Shown: piece by piece, positions 1 to 8,903 of the stretch
Layout of the letters: each line of letters opens with the position of its first letter
Numbering within the stretch: the stretch's first letter is position 1
Assembly: GCF_001598235.1 (NCBI RefSeq)
Contig: NZ_BCYO01000005.1
Span: 186,001-250,000, forward strand
DNA: 64,000 nt
Origin: Polaromonas jejuensis NBRC 106434
GTDB lineage: Bacteria; Pseudomonadota; Gammaproteobacteria; Burkholderiales; Burkholderiaceae_C
Direction: 5' to 3'
Translations under genes and position numbers: made by a program
The notes under the pieces: generated by a model
What the model was told of the DNA's origin: nothing
Databases searched by the model: none
What the model saw: the letters and a program-made list of their open reading frames with translations, nothing else

Positions 1-384
1 GGGCATCTGAAGGACGTTTCGCCTTTGTATGAGGCTGCCGATGTCCTGGCACACCCGACGCTGGAGGACACCTTTGCGATGGTCGTTTTAGAAGCCATGG
101 CCTATGGCCTGCCCGTTGTTGTGAGCGATGCTCGTTACTGCGGCATTGCGGGCTTGCTGACCGATGGCGAGAATGCGCTGATTCTCACGTCTCCCACTGA
201 CGCCGAACAGCTTTCAGGCAACTTGGCGAGAATCCTGCAGGAGCCAACTTTTTACCGCCAGCTATCCGCCGCCTCCCGCCAATTCGCATCGCAGTGGTCA
301 TGGGCCACAATAGCCTCTCAGCAAGAGGCGATGTACTGCGAAATAGCAGACGCATCCTCGCAACAGGATCGCCGATCCAACTAG
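1..384 (+). CDS. Glycosyltransferase (GT4-like), C-terminal fragment cut by the window edge
   Basis: About 127 residues of the C-terminal half of a GT-B fold sugar transferase; the frame is open to base 1, so the true start lies outside the window. The visible part carries the donor-binding signature of family 4 enzymes: an acidic residue, seven residues and a Glu (ED-T-F-A-M-V-V-L-E), followed by A-M-A-x-G-L-P-V-V. It ends at TAG just before a family 2 transferase and is likely part of the same lipopolysaccharide or surface glycan cluster. Sugar specificity cannot be read from the sequence. Confidence 0.85.
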   Translation, partial: GHLKDVSPLYEAADVLAHPTLEDTFAMVVLEAMAYGLPVVVSDARYCGIAGLLTDGENALILTSPTDAEQLSGNLARILQEPTFYRQLSAASRQFASQWSWATIASQQEAMYCEIADASSQQDRRSN

Positions 385-398
385 AGCATCACCAGAAT

Positions 399-1274
399 AT
401 GAATTTGAGTCCGCAACCCGTCCCCCCATTGAGCCTGATTTCCATCGTGATTCCGAGCTGGAATAACCTGGCGCTGCTCAAGCTGTGCGTTGAAAGCGTG
501 AAGGCCAACAGTGCGTTTGAGCATCAAATCATTGTTCACGTCAACGATGGGAGTGACGGCTCGCTGGAATGGGTGCGTTCACAGGGGATTGAACATACCT
601 ACTCTGAGGCCAATACGGGTATTTGCCTGACCGTCAACCAGGCCGCCGCACTCGCCAAACATGACCTTATTCTTTATCTCAACGACGACATGTATTGCTG
701 CCCGGAATGGGATGCTAAATTGTTGGCAAAGGTTCAGCAGATAGGGCATGACGCATTTGTGTTGTCTGGCACCATGATCGAACCGGTTGGGTCGGGTAAT
801 CCTTGCGTGAGCGTTTGTGACTTTGGGCGCGATGCCGACACGTTCCGCAAACAGGAAATCCTGGGAAAGTACCAAACTTTGGCCAAACCTGATTGGTATG
901 GTGCTACATGGCCGCCGACCTTGGTGCACCGGCGCTGGTGGCATGCGGTTGGGGGGTACAGCACGGAATTCAGTCCGGGCATGAGCAGCGACAATGACTT
1001 CTCCATGAAGATGTGGGCCGCCGGCTGCCGTGTGTTTCTGGGAGTCGGCGATAGCTTGGTCTATCACTTCATGTGCAAGAGTACCGGGCGAATTGTCAAG
1101 AACAACGGCCGCAAACAGTTCATGCGCAAATGGGGCATGACCTCTTCCCTGTTTGACCGCTATTACCTTCGCCGGGGTGAATTGGCTGTTCAAGCGGAAC
1201 TGCCGGAACCTGACGATACTGCTGCGTTCCGCAGAAAACGCGGCCTCAGCAAATTTAAATCATGGCTTGCCTAG
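399..1274 (+). CDS. Family 2 glycosyltransferase
   Basis: A 291-residue GT-A enzyme. Residues about 12-40 (SIVIPSWNN...LLKLCVESV) form the nucleotide-binding start, and L-N-D-D-M-Y is the DxD-type metal/nucleotide motif. It probably adds a sugar to a surface glycan or LPS core in the cytoplasm. The frame is open upstream to 294, but that would overlap the preceding gene by 90 bases; the ATG at 399 sits 14 bases after that gene's stop and immediately precedes the conserved domain, so I chose it. It runs tail-to-tail into the next gene with a single base between the stop codons. Base composition is A/T-richer than the housekeeping genes downstream. Confidence 0.88.
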   Translation: MNLSPQPVPPLSLISIVIPSWNNLALLKLCVESVKANSAFEHQIIVHVNDGSDGSLEWVRSQGIEHTYSEANTGICLTVNQAAALAKHDLILYLNDDMYCCPEWDAKLLAKVQQIGHDAFVLSGTMIEPVGSGNPCVSVCDFGRDADTFRKQEILGKYQTLAKPDWYGATWPPTLVHRRWWHAVGGYSTEFSPGMSSDNDFSMKMWAAGCRVFLGVGDSLVYHFMCKSTGRIVKNNGRKQFMRKWGMTSSLFDRYYLRRGELAVQAELPEPDDTAAFRRKRGLSKFKSWLA

Positions 1275-1275
1275 C

Positions 1276-2145
1276 TCAGGCTACGAGCTTGAAATGCTTG
1301 CGGCTGAAATCCAGCCCGGTCAGCGTTTCGAGCTGCCGCATGAAGTGGTACTTATTCTCTTTGGGTATGGGCTTGTAGTTCGGGTCGATATTCAGAACCT
1401 GTTCGGCATCATTTGCCAACCATTCCTGCACGGCCTGCGGATGTGTGCCTGTAAACGGTGCAAGAGCCCTGCGATCAAACTGGCTGTATTGCACTTGCAC
1501 GGCAGGCGTAGCCCAGTACTTGCTGACCTGATCCGCTTTTTTCTGCATATCTTCATTGCGGCGTATCCAGCCGTAGTGGTAGATATGCGCCTGGGCAAGT
1601 GCCGCCTGGGGGTTACGACCTCGTTTGTGCTCGGTGGTGACCAGCCAATACTGGCCATCGGGCGCATAGCTGCGAATGGTGTTCCGAATCAACCGGCATT
1701 CGCGGCGATACCAGCCTGGACTGATTGAAATCCACTGTGGCGATCCGTAGAAATGGTAATAGTCAAATACCAGTGCTTCCACGGCGGGATTGGCATGATG
1801 CCGCTCGACACTGGCACGTATGGACGCCAGGTCGGCTTCATGGACGACCTCATCGCCTTCCAGGTAAAAAGCCCAGTCACCTGTGCATGAGTACTGGGCA
1901 ATCATTTTTTGCTGCGCATAAACAAACCCGCGGTCAGCCATGCGTTCGTTCCACAAGGTCTCGATGATCCTGATCTTGGGGTCGGCGATGGCCCGCACGC
2001 GTTCAAGCGTATCGTCGGACCCTTGGCCGACCGCCACTACAAATTCGTCAACCAGAGGCAACAGCGAGCGAATGGATGCCTCAAATGGGAAGCCTAGCTC
2101 TACGCCGTTACGGATGAAGGTGAAGCCGCTGATCGAAACACTCAT
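1276..2145 (-). CDS. Family 2 glycosyltransferase
   Basis: A 289-residue protein beginning ISGFTFIRNG with a GT-A Rossmann-like start and a metal-site motif L-E-G-D-E near residue 95. It resembles the glycosyltransferases found in LPS core and O-antigen loci. It is transcribed toward the preceding glycosyltransferase and in the same direction as msbA, although 70 bases separate it from msbA. Acceptor and donor are unknown. The 5' spacer (2146-2218) shows no obvious terminator. Confidence 0.85.
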   Translation of the reverse strand: MSVSISGFTFIRNGVELGFPFEASIRSLLPLVDEFVVAVGQGSDDTLERVRAIADPKIRIIETLWNERMADRGFVYAQQKMIAQYSCTGDWAFYLEGDEVVHEADLASIRASVERHHANPAVEALVFDYYHFYGSPQWISISPGWYRRECRLIRNTIRSYAPDGQYWLVTTEHKRGRNPQAALAQAHIYHYGWIRRNEDMQKKADQVSKYWATPAVQVQYSQFDRRALAPFTGTHPQAVQEWLANDAEQVLNIDPNYKPIPKENKYHFMRQLETLTGLDFSRKHFKLVA

Positions 2146-2218
2146 CTAAATTGAGACCTTCAGGTATTAAGTTGAAAATTGAGCCCATTTTGAGCCCACA
2201 AAGGTACATGTCAAACGG

Positions 2219-3988
2219 CTACGCCGATTGAAAACCGAGGCGATAAAGATGAGCGTAGGCCCCGTTTTTTTCCAGCAGTTCCAGGTGTGTTCCTGACTCA
2301 ATCGGGCGACCCGCATCCATCATGATGATCCGGTCGGCATGCTGCACCGTGGACAGGCGATGCGCAATGATCAGCGAGGTGCGATTGGATGTGAGACGCC
2401 TGATGGCTTCCTGCACGGCCAGCTCTGATTCGGTATCCAGTGCCGAGGTGGCTTCATCCAGGACAAGAATGGGTGCATCCTTGTAGAGCGCACGAGCAAT
2501 GGCCAGCCGCTGACGCTGGCCGCCGGAAAGTTGCATGGCGTTGTGACCAAGGATGGTGTCCAGACCCTCAGGCAGGTCAGCCAGCAGGGCAGCCAGATTT
2601 GCGGCCGCCAGACAATCCCTCACCCGATTCCGGTCGATGGGCTGGCCCAAGGCCACGTTGACCGCGATGCTGTCATTAAGCATGACCACATGCTGGCTCA
2701 CAAACGAAAACTGCGTGCGCAGAGACGGCAAGCTCCAGGAACGTAGCTCCTGCCCGTCAAGGTAAACCTTACCCGAGGTCGCCTCCACAAATCGGGGCAG
2801 CAGATTCACCAGCGTTGTTTTTCCGGAGCCCGAAGCGCCGACAAGCGCAACGGTTTCTCCCGCTTTAACGGAGAGATTAAATTGATTGAGCGCTGGAACC
2901 GAGTCGGTCTTATAGAGCACGCTGACATTCGAGAATTCAAGGTTGCCGTTTGCCCTGGATTTTTCAAATGCCCCCCCGACCTCATCGGGTGTGAGGTCCA
3001 TCAAATCAAGTCCGCGTTCAATGGCAGCCAGGCCTCGCGTGATTGGCGTCGCTGCATCCGACAGACTTTTAATCGGTGAAATCAAAAGGAGCATGGCCGT
3101 GACAAATGCGACAAAGCCACCTACCGTTGTTGTGTTTTCAGAACTCTGTACCAAAGCAATTGAAACCACGGCCGAGAGGGCCACAGCCGCCAGTACTTGC
3201 GTGATCGCACTCATGCCTGCGTAAGCTGCCGTCGCCTTCATAGACAGGCGGCGTAATGAATTGCTAAGAGCATCGAACCGGCTGGCTTGACTGGCCTGTG
3301 CGCCGTGCAGGCGAATGTCTCGGTAGGCCATGACATTTTCTTCCACCACATAAGCCAGACCATCCGTGGCGGTCTGGCTTTCTTTGGTCAGCCTGTAAAG
3401 TCGCTTGGACAGGTTCTGAATGACAAACGCCACGGCTGGAAACAGCAGGGCGACGATCAGCGTGAGTTTCCAGTTGAGATAAACCAGGTAACCGATCAGC
3501 GCGAGCAAGGTCAACACATCCCGGGCGAGCTTCATCACGGAATTGATCAATAGGGACGATCCATTGAATACTTCGTAGACGACAGTATTGGCGATCGCAC
3601 TGGAGCTTTGATCCGAAAACAAGGACAGTCGGGCACTCAGCAGCTTGCCAAACATGGCTTTTCGCAGGTTGAGCAAGCCATCGTTGGTGACTTTGGCGAG
3701 CGCGAATTGCGCCAAAAAGGCCGACAGTCCCCTCACTGTAAACAACAGCATCAGTGAGAGCGGCACCAGCCAGAGGTTGAAGGCGTCGCGCTGGAAGCCA
3801 CGGTCCAGCAGTGGCTTGAGCAAGGCTGGTACAAATGGCTCGGTCGCCGCAGCCACAATGGTTGCGCCTATTGCCAGAATCCAACCCGTCCGCGAACCTC
3901 TGAAATAAGGCCAAACTCGGGCAATTCTGCGTGAGGTGGTCAGTTTTACAGGTGCGCCAAGAGCGCTTTTTTCGGGAGGCTGGCTCAA
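2219..3988 (-). CDS. msbA: Lipid A export ATP-binding/permease protein MsbA
   Basis: A 589-residue half-transporter with an N-terminal ABC exporter membrane domain (about residues 20-320) and a C-terminal ATPase: Walker A G-A-S-G-S-G-K-T-T near residue 380, signature L-S-G-G-Q-R-Q-R near 485 and Walker B I-L-V-L-D-E near 507. MsbA flips lipid A-core across the inner membrane. The open frame extends to 4411, but that part lies inside the O-antigen ligase gene. The likely start is the TTG at 3988, which overlaps the ligase stop as TTGA and gives the normal family length, so the two genes are probably translationally coupled. Confidence 0.92.
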   Translation of the reverse strand: MSQPPEKSALGAPVKLTTSRRIARVWPYFRGSRTGWILAIGATIVAAATEPFVPALLKPLLDRGFQRDAFNLWLVPLSLMLLFTVRGLSAFLAQFALAKVTNDGLLNLRKAMFGKLLSARLSLFSDQSSSAIANTVVYEVFNGSSLLINSVMKLARDVLTLLALIGYLVYLNWKLTLIVALLFPAVAFVIQNLSKRLYRLTKESQTATDGLAYVVEENVMAYRDIRLHGAQASQASRFDALSNSLRRLSMKATAAYAGMSAITQVLAAVALSAVVSIALVQSSENTTTVGGFVAFVTAMLLLISPIKSLSDAATPITRGLAAIERGLDLMDLTPDEVGGAFEKSRANGNLEFSNVSVLYKTDSVPALNQFNLSVKAGETVALVGASGSGKTTLVNLLPRFVEATSGKVYLDGQELRSWSLPSLRTQFSFVSQHVVMLNDSIAVNVALGQPIDRNRVRDCLAAANLAALLADLPEGLDTILGHNAMQLSGGQRQRLAIARALYKDAPILVLDEATSALDTESELAVQEAIRRLTSNRTSLIIAHRLSTVQHADRIIMMDAGRPIESGTHLELLEKNGAYAHLYRLGFQSA

Positions 3989-5295
3989 GTTGCTTGCTCG
4001 TGTTGGGGCATGAAAGTCGCCTGGTGTGCGGCTTTGGAAAAGCCCAAAGCCAGGAGCAAGCCGATTAGAACGCAGAAAAAATCGCCAATCTGCGCGTCGT
4101 AAATGGATGCATTGAAAAGGCAGGCAACAGCTAAGGCCAGCAGCGCTGATTGTGCCGCTCGCGCATGGGGCGTTTCCATCCTCATGGTGTCCCGAAGGAT
4201 TGAGAGCAGCAGTGCCAAAAATATGAGGATGCCGGGTATACCGAGTTGTACGCCCCACAGAAGATATTCCTGATGCGGGTTTCCGTTGCCTTGTATATCG
4301 ACGTGAGCGGGATTTTGTTCGCGTTCGAGGCGGTTGTACTCGGTACTCCAGCTGCCAACGCCCGACCCCGCCAGTGGGTGTTGCGCAATGGTCTGTATGG
4401 CTCTGCGCCAAAGATTAAGGCGGATACCTGAAGAGGTCGTGGATTCTTTCTGGGTCGAATACGATTGAACTTCACTCTTTACCATGCTCAAGCGGTCGCG
4501 TACTTTGGCTGAGCTGAAAAACAAAACCAGAGCCAGCAAGAACGGCAGCAATACAACGACGGCACGGTATCTTTTCGGAAGTTCCCACATGATTGCAATC
4601 GACAGCAATGCAATGGCAACGACATGACCGCTGCGTCCGTTCAAGACAAAAAATACATTGCCAATGGATAACAAGGCGGCAAATACCGCCAGGTGCTTGC
4701 CATATCGCCCCGGTGCCAGGAACCGTAAATGCCAGCAAATTGCAGCGAATACGGCGCTGATAATGCCCTGGTCGAGATAGCTTGAAAACACCGCATATTG
4801 AGTTATCGCCATATTGGAGCTGGCCCAGGGAACGGGAAGGTGTGCAAACAGCGCCCATGAGCTGGTAACGAGAACTACCTGCGCCAGCGCAAATGCGCCC
4901 AGCGCATACATGGCTTCGCGCTGATCGCGAATCAGGGTCATCATCAAAAGAATGGAGATCAGCTTGCCATACTTGGCAATGGAGCCCAGCGCATCCGCCT
5001 GGGGCGCCACTGACCAAAAAAGGCTGATTGTGAATGCCGAAATGACGAGCAGCACCGCAGTGGGTGTGCATGCGCCTGCCAACGGTTTGTATCCATCCGA
5101 TGTACGCCGGGCGAAGAGCAAAGTAGCCAGCCCGCAAATCAGCAGCAGGAATTTGGCAATGCTGATGATTGCCATGGACAAACCCACGGAGGCCGCGGCA
5201 ATGCAAATGATGGCGAGCCGGAAATTTATGTTCTTTTTTAGCAAGATAGTCGCACGGGGCACCTGATGAGTAAGCGCCATTATCGGTGATTCCAT
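3985..5295 (-). CDS. O-antigen ligase/polymerase family protein (Wzy_C type)
   Basis: About 436 residues, dominated by hydrophobic helices in the pattern of WaaL/Wzy membrane enzymes, with a large periplasmic loop in the last third containing a G-S-G-V-G-S-W stretch and H-P-L-A, typical of the Wzy_C domain. It would join O-antigen or another glycan to lipid A-core in the periplasm, or polymerise it. Immediately upstream of msbA (4-base overlap), which fits LPS assembly. Start is uncertain: ATG 5295 or ATG 5280; the open frame up to 5370 lacks better signals. Divergent from the next glycosyltransferase. Confidence 0.85.
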   Translation of the reverse strand: MESPIMALTHQVPRATILLKKNINFRLAIICIAAASVGLSMAIISIAKFLLLICGLATLLFARRTSDGYKPLAGACTPTAVLLVISAFTISLFWSVAPQADALGSIAKYGKLISILLMMTLIRDQREAMYALGAFALAQVVLVTSSWALFAHLPVPWASSNMAITQYAVFSSYLDQGIISAVFAAICWHLRFLAPGRYGKHLAVFAALLSIGNVFFVLNGRSGHVVAIALLSIAIMWELPKRYRAVVVLLPFLLALVLFFSSAKVRDRLSMVKSEVQSYSTQKESTTSSGIRLNLWRRAIQTIAQHPLAGSGVGSWSTEYNRLEREQNPAHVDIQGNGNPHQEYLLWGVQLGIPGILIFLALLLSILRDTMRMETPHARAAQSALLALAVACLFNASIYDAQIGDFFCVLIGLLLALGFSKAAHQATFMPQHEQAT

Positions 5296-5400
5296 CTCCC
5301 CAATGGGCTCCCAAACGTGTAGCGCTCTGCTATGCTCCGAGCGATTCCGGCAAGTTCGTTTCGCTTGCAAACCTTGCCTTAAATCATCTCAAGGGCATTT

Positions 5401-6177
5401 GTGGCTAGTCTGTCCGTTACCATCATTACCAAAAACGAAGCTCATAATATCCAGGCCTGCCTGGACTCGGTAGCGTTCGCGGATCAGACCGTAGTCGTGG
5501 ATTCAGGCAGCACAGATAGCACCGTCGAAATGGCCCGTGCAATGGGCGCCGACGTGAGCATCTTTGCCGACTGGCAAGGATTTGGTGCCCAGAAAAACCG
5601 TGCGCTTGATGTTGCAACATGCGATTGGGTGCTTTCCCTTGATGCTGATGAGCGTGTTACGTCCGAGTTGGCGCTGGAAATTCAGGCGATGCTTGCCAAG
5701 GTCCCGGCTGCCGGACAGCCTGTGGCTTTCTTGATACCTCGTCTGACCCAATTTTGCGGCGTCTGGATTCGGCACTGCGGCTGGACACCTGACTATGTGC
5801 TTAGACTGTATCGACGTGGCGAAGCGCGCTTCAGCGATGATTTGGTGCACGAAAAATTAATGCTGACGCGGGCCGACACCCGTGTTGTGCGAATGAACAA
5901 CCACCTCTTGCACTACAGTTATCCCACGCCTGAACATTATTGGCGCAAGCTCCAGCACTACAGTCAGGAATGGGCTCGGCAACGGCACGCGCGCGGGCAG
6001 ACCGCAACGATGACGCGTGCGGCTTTGGCTGCCATCGCGGCTTTTTTTCGTAGCTATGTGTTTCGGCTGGGTTTCTTGGATGGGGCCATGGGCTTTGCTG
6101 TGTGTACCATGCAAGCCCAGTCCGCATTTGGCAAATATTTCGAGTTGTATTGTTTGGGTCGTAAACATGACAAGTGA
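5401..6177 (+). CDS. LPS core glycosyltransferase, WaaE/KdtX-like family 2
   Basis: A 258-residue GT-A enzyme starting with GTG. The opening S-V-T-I-I-T-K-N-E, V-V-D-S-G-S-T-D and S-L-D-A-D-E-R motifs are those of WaaE/KdtX-type beta-1,4-glucosyltransferases that act on the heptose of LPS inner core. Residues 110-150 contain the Q-F-C-G-x-W-I-R-H-C-G-W segment seen in that group. It overlaps the start of tolB by 11 bases, which ties the LPS cluster physically to the Tol-Pal genes. The gap to the divergent ligase gene (5296-5400) should hold promoters for both, though no strong consensus is seen. Confidence 0.88.
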   Translation: MASLSVTIITKNEAHNIQACLDSVAFADQTVVVDSGSTDSTVEMARAMGADVSIFADWQGFGAQKNRALDVATCDWVLSLDADERVTSELALEIQAMLAKVPAAGQPVAFLIPRLTQFCGVWIRHCGWTPDYVLRLYRRGEARFSDDLVHEKLMLTRADTRVVRMNNHLLHYSYPTPEHYWRKLQHYSQEWARQRHARGQTATMTRAALAAIAAFFRSYVFRLGFLDGAMGFAVCTMQAQSAFGKYFELYCLGRKHDK

Positions 6178-7477
6178 TTTTTTTCATCAGCCTTTGTTCA
6201 AGCGCAGAGCCGCCCTCAGGGCACTGGCGGGTGCCGGATTGTTCGCCAGCTACGCTGGTCACGCCCTGGCGCAATTCCGGGTAGAGGTGTCGGGCGTGGG
6301 CCTGACTCAAGTCCCCATCGCCATCGCCTCTTTTCGGGGAGAAGCGCAATCACCGCAAAAAATTGGCGACATCGTCAAGGCCGATCTTGAACGCAGTGGA
6401 ATGTTTCGTTCCGTTGACGCCGCCGGCGTGGTCGCGGATGAAACCACGCGGCTTGATCTGGCCGCCTGGCGGCAAAAAGGCGCCGACGCGATAGTGACGG
6501 GAAGCGTCTCGCGCCTGGCCGACGGGCGCTTTGATGTCCGGCTTCGTCTGTGGGATGTCGTGCGGGGACAGGATCTTGGTGGTCAGAGCTATGTCGTGAC
6601 ACAAGCGGATTTACGTTTGGCGGCACACCGGGTTTCGGACTTGGTATATGAAAAGCTGACCGGTGAAAAAGGCATCTTCTCGACCCGGATTGCTTATGTG
6701 ACCAAGGCGGCCCAACGCTACAACCTCTGGGTCGCTGACTCAGACGGTGAGGGGGCCCAGTCGGCCCTCACCAGTCCGGAGCCCATTATTTCGCCGGCCT
6801 GGTCGCCCAACGGGGCCCAGTTGGCTTATGTCTCGTTTGAGTCCCGCAAACCGGTGATTTATTCGCATGAGGTTGCTACCGGAAAGCGGCGTTTGCTGGC
6901 AAATTTCAGGGGCTCCAACAGTGCGCCGGCATGGTCGCCGGACGGCAAGCAATTGGTGGCGACCCTGAGCCGCGACGGTGTCTCCCAAATTTATGCCATC
7001 GGCCTTAATGGCGGCGAACCCAAAAGGCTGACGCAGTCGTCCAGCATAGACACCGAGCCCGCCTTTTCGCCTGATGGAAAATTCATCTATTTCGTGAGTG
7101 ATCGTGGCGGTGCTCCACAGATTTACCGCATGAGTGCAACGGGTGGCAATCCCGAAAGGGTGACGTTCACGGGGAGTTACAACATCTCTCCGGCGGTCAG
7201 CCCGGATGGGCGCTGGCTGGCTTATGTTTCAAGGGTAGGCGGTGCATTCAAGTTGCACGTGATGGAACTTGCCAGCGGAACGGTCACTCCAATCACCGAC
7301 ACCACAGCCGACGAAAGTCCGAGTTTTGCACCCAATAGCCGGTTGATCGTGTATGCCACGCAGCAGCAGGGCAGGGAGGCACTGATGACCACAACGCTTG
7401 ATGGCAAGATCAAAGCCAGACTGGCTGGGGTCGGCGGAGATATTCGGGAACCCGATTGGGGGCCTTTTCAACGGTAG
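6167..7477 (+). CDS. tolB: Tol-Pal system beta-propeller protein TolB
   Basis: A 436-residue periplasmic protein. Five propeller repeats with the x-P-A-x-S-P-D/N-G core are visible in the second half (for example SPAWSPNG, APAWSPDG, EPAFSPDG, SPAVSPDG), after an N-terminal TolB domain. The ATG at 6167 gives a leader with K-R-R-A-A-L-R-A-L, a hydrophobic stretch and A-L-A-Q, resembling a Tat signal peptide rather than a plain Sec one. TolB links the inner-membrane TolQRA motor to Pal. tolQ, tolR and tolA are not upstream here; LPS genes occupy that place. Confidence 0.95.
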   Translation: MTSDFFHQPLFKRRAALRALAGAGLFASYAGHALAQFRVEVSGVGLTQVPIAIASFRGEAQSPQKIGDIVKADLERSGMFRSVDAAGVVADETTRLDLAAWRQKGADAIVTGSVSRLADGRFDVRLRLWDVVRGQDLGGQSYVVTQADLRLAAHRVSDLVYEKLTGEKGIFSTRIAYVTKAAQRYNLWVADSDGEGAQSALTSPEPIISPAWSPNGAQLAYVSFESRKPVIYSHEVATGKRRLLANFRGSNSAPAWSPDGKQLVATLSRDGVSQIYAIGLNGGEPKRLTQSSSIDTEPAFSPDGKFIYFVSDRGGAPQIYRMSATGGNPERVTFTGSYNISPAVSPDGRWLAYVSRVGGAFKLHVMELASGTVTPITDTTADESPSFAPNSRLIVYATQQQGREALMTTTLDGKIKARLAGVGGDIREPDWGPFQR

Positions 7478-7482
7478 TTAAC

Positions 7483-7500
7483 ACGTATTAATTAATACGT
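7483..7500. promoter_or_regulatory. Perfect 18-bp A/T-rich palindrome between tolB and pal
   Basis: ACGTATTAATTAATACGT reads identically on both strands. It starts five bases after the tolB stop and is followed by a T-rich run (about 7507-7520) before the pal ribosome-binding site (AGAGG near 7525). It could be a protein binding site or a weak hairpin that attenuates tolB-pal readthrough. Function is unproven. Confidence 0.5.
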
Positions 7501-7535
7501 ATGAATTCTTTTTTTATTTTAAGTAGAGGTAATCA

Positions 7536-8069
7536 ATGAAGCGCTCCCTTTTCACTATCATTTCGTCTCTTGTTCTGGCCTCCACGCTGGTGGCCTGCGG
7601 TTCCAACGTCAAGCTTGACAAGGCGCCCGTGGAAGACAGGACGGCCAGCAGCAAGCAGGCCGATGACGCGGCAGCCGCTGGCAGAGGTGTGGCGCCGGTG
7701 CAGATTGGTGGAACGGATGCTTCCGCTGCGGGCCCAGTCAACACAGCCAAAGTTGTGTACTTCGACTTCGACAGCTATGTGGTCAAGCCCGAGTACCAGA
7801 GTGTCGTTGAAGCCCACGCCAAGTACCTGACGGCCAACAAAACGCGCAAGATGGCGATTGAGGGGCATACCGACGAGCGTGGCGGCCGCGAATACAACCT
7901 GGCGCTCGGACAGAAGCGCGCCGAGGCGGTGCGCCGCGCGCTCGGACTGCTGGGTGTTTCGGATGCCCAGGTTGAAGCCGTGAGCTTTGGCAAGGAGAAA
8001 CCTGTCGCCCTGGGCTCCGATGAGGAGTCAATGGCGAAAAATCGCCGTGCTGAACTCAACTACCGTTAA
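7536..8069 (+). CDS. pal: Peptidoglycan-associated lipoprotein Pal
   Basis: A 177-residue outer-membrane lipoprotein. The signal peptide ends in a lipobox L-V-A-C (Cys21). The C-terminal OmpA-like domain binds peptidoglycan: V-Y-F-D-F-D-S starts it, G-H-T-D-E-R-G carries the ligand-binding Asp, and N-R-R-A-E-L-N-Y closes it. It works with TolB and TolA in outer-membrane constriction and integrity. It lies between tolB and cpoB in the normal order. Confidence 0.96.
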   Translation: MKRSLFTIISSLVLASTLVACGSNVKLDKAPVEDRTASSKQADDAAAAGRGVAPVQIGGTDASAAGPVNTAKVVYFDFDSYVVKPEYQSVVEAHAKYLTANKTRKMAIEGHTDERGGREYNLALGQKRAEAVRRALGLLGVSDAQVEAVSFGKEKPVALGSDEESMAKNRRAELNYR

Positions 8070-8084
8070 GCCGGGATCAGGACT

Positions 8085-8846
8085 GTGAAAATTTTCAGAG
8101 CTGCCGCGGCAGTAGCGGTTTGCCTGTTTGCATTCAATGCTTCCGCGGCGCTGTTTGAAGACGACGAAGCACGCAGAGCCATACTCGATTTGCGGCAAAA
8201 GTTCGATGCTTCGCAGCAGCGCAATGCGGATGAATTCAAAAAAGCTGCCGACGACAGTGCCCAGCTGCGCCGGAGCGTATTGGATCTTTCCAATCAGATC
8301 GAGGCATTGCGCGCTGAAGTAGCCAGCATGCGTGGGCAAAACGAGAAGCTGGCCCGTGATCTGGCAGACGCCCAGCGCACCCAGAAAGACCTGACGCAGG
8401 GGGTTGACGAGAGGCTGCGAAAGTTCGAGCCCGGCAAGGTCACGGTGGATGGCAAGGAGTTTGTGGCGGATCCGGCCGAAAAGCAGGAGTTTGAGGCGGC
8501 CTTGGCCACGCTTCGCAGGGGTGATTTTGCCGGCGCGCAAACGAGCTTCGTGGCCTTCATGAAGCGCTATCCGCAAAGCGGCTATCGCTCATCATCCTTG
8601 TTCTGGCTGGGCAATGCGCAATACGCCTTGCGTGACTACAAGAATGCGGTGGCGAATTTCCGCTCTTTGGTCGCGGCAGAACCCGCGCACCTGCGTGCGC
8701 CGGAAGCGCTTTTGTCAATCGCCAATTGCCAGCTTGAACTCAAGGATGCCAAGTCGGCCCGCAAATCACTTGAAGACCTGGTGAAAACCTATCCGCAGTC
8801 CGAGGCGGCTTCTGCAGCCAAAGAGCGGCTGGCCAAGCTCAAATAA
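8085..8846 (+). CDS. cpoB: Cell division coordinator CpoB (YbgF)
   Basis: A 253-residue periplasmic protein: GTG start, Sec signal peptide ending N-A-S-A, an N-terminal coiled coil (about 25-110; repeated L-R-Q-K, L-D-L-S-N-Q-I) for trimerisation, then TPR repeats (about 130-250; F-W-L-G-N-A-Q-Y-A). In E. coli it couples the Tol system to peptidoglycan synthesis at the septum. It directly follows pal (15-base gap). A second, chimeric copy lies just downstream; the TPR halves of the two are nearly identical at nucleotide level. Confidence 0.94.
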   Translation: MKIFRAAAAVAVCLFAFNASAALFEDDEARRAILDLRQKFDASQQRNADEFKKAADDSAQLRRSVLDLSNQIEALRAEVASMRGQNEKLARDLADAQRTQKDLTQGVDERLRKFEPGKVTVDGKEFVADPAEKQEFEAALATLRRGDFAGAQTSFVAFMKRYPQSGYRSSSLFWLGNAQYALRDYKNAVANFRSLVAAEPAHLRAPEALLSIANCQLELKDAKSARKSLEDLVKTYPQSEAASAAKERLAKLK

Positions 8847-8903
8847 CCGGGTAAAACCACTGGATTCGGAGTTTCCATTCCTCCTAAAATTGGAGGAGTG
8901 GAA

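Noticed and set aside
2219-4411. 730-residue version of MsbA
   Set aside because: The first 141 codons overlap the O-antigen ligase gene and are not MsbA-like; the TTG at 3988 fits.
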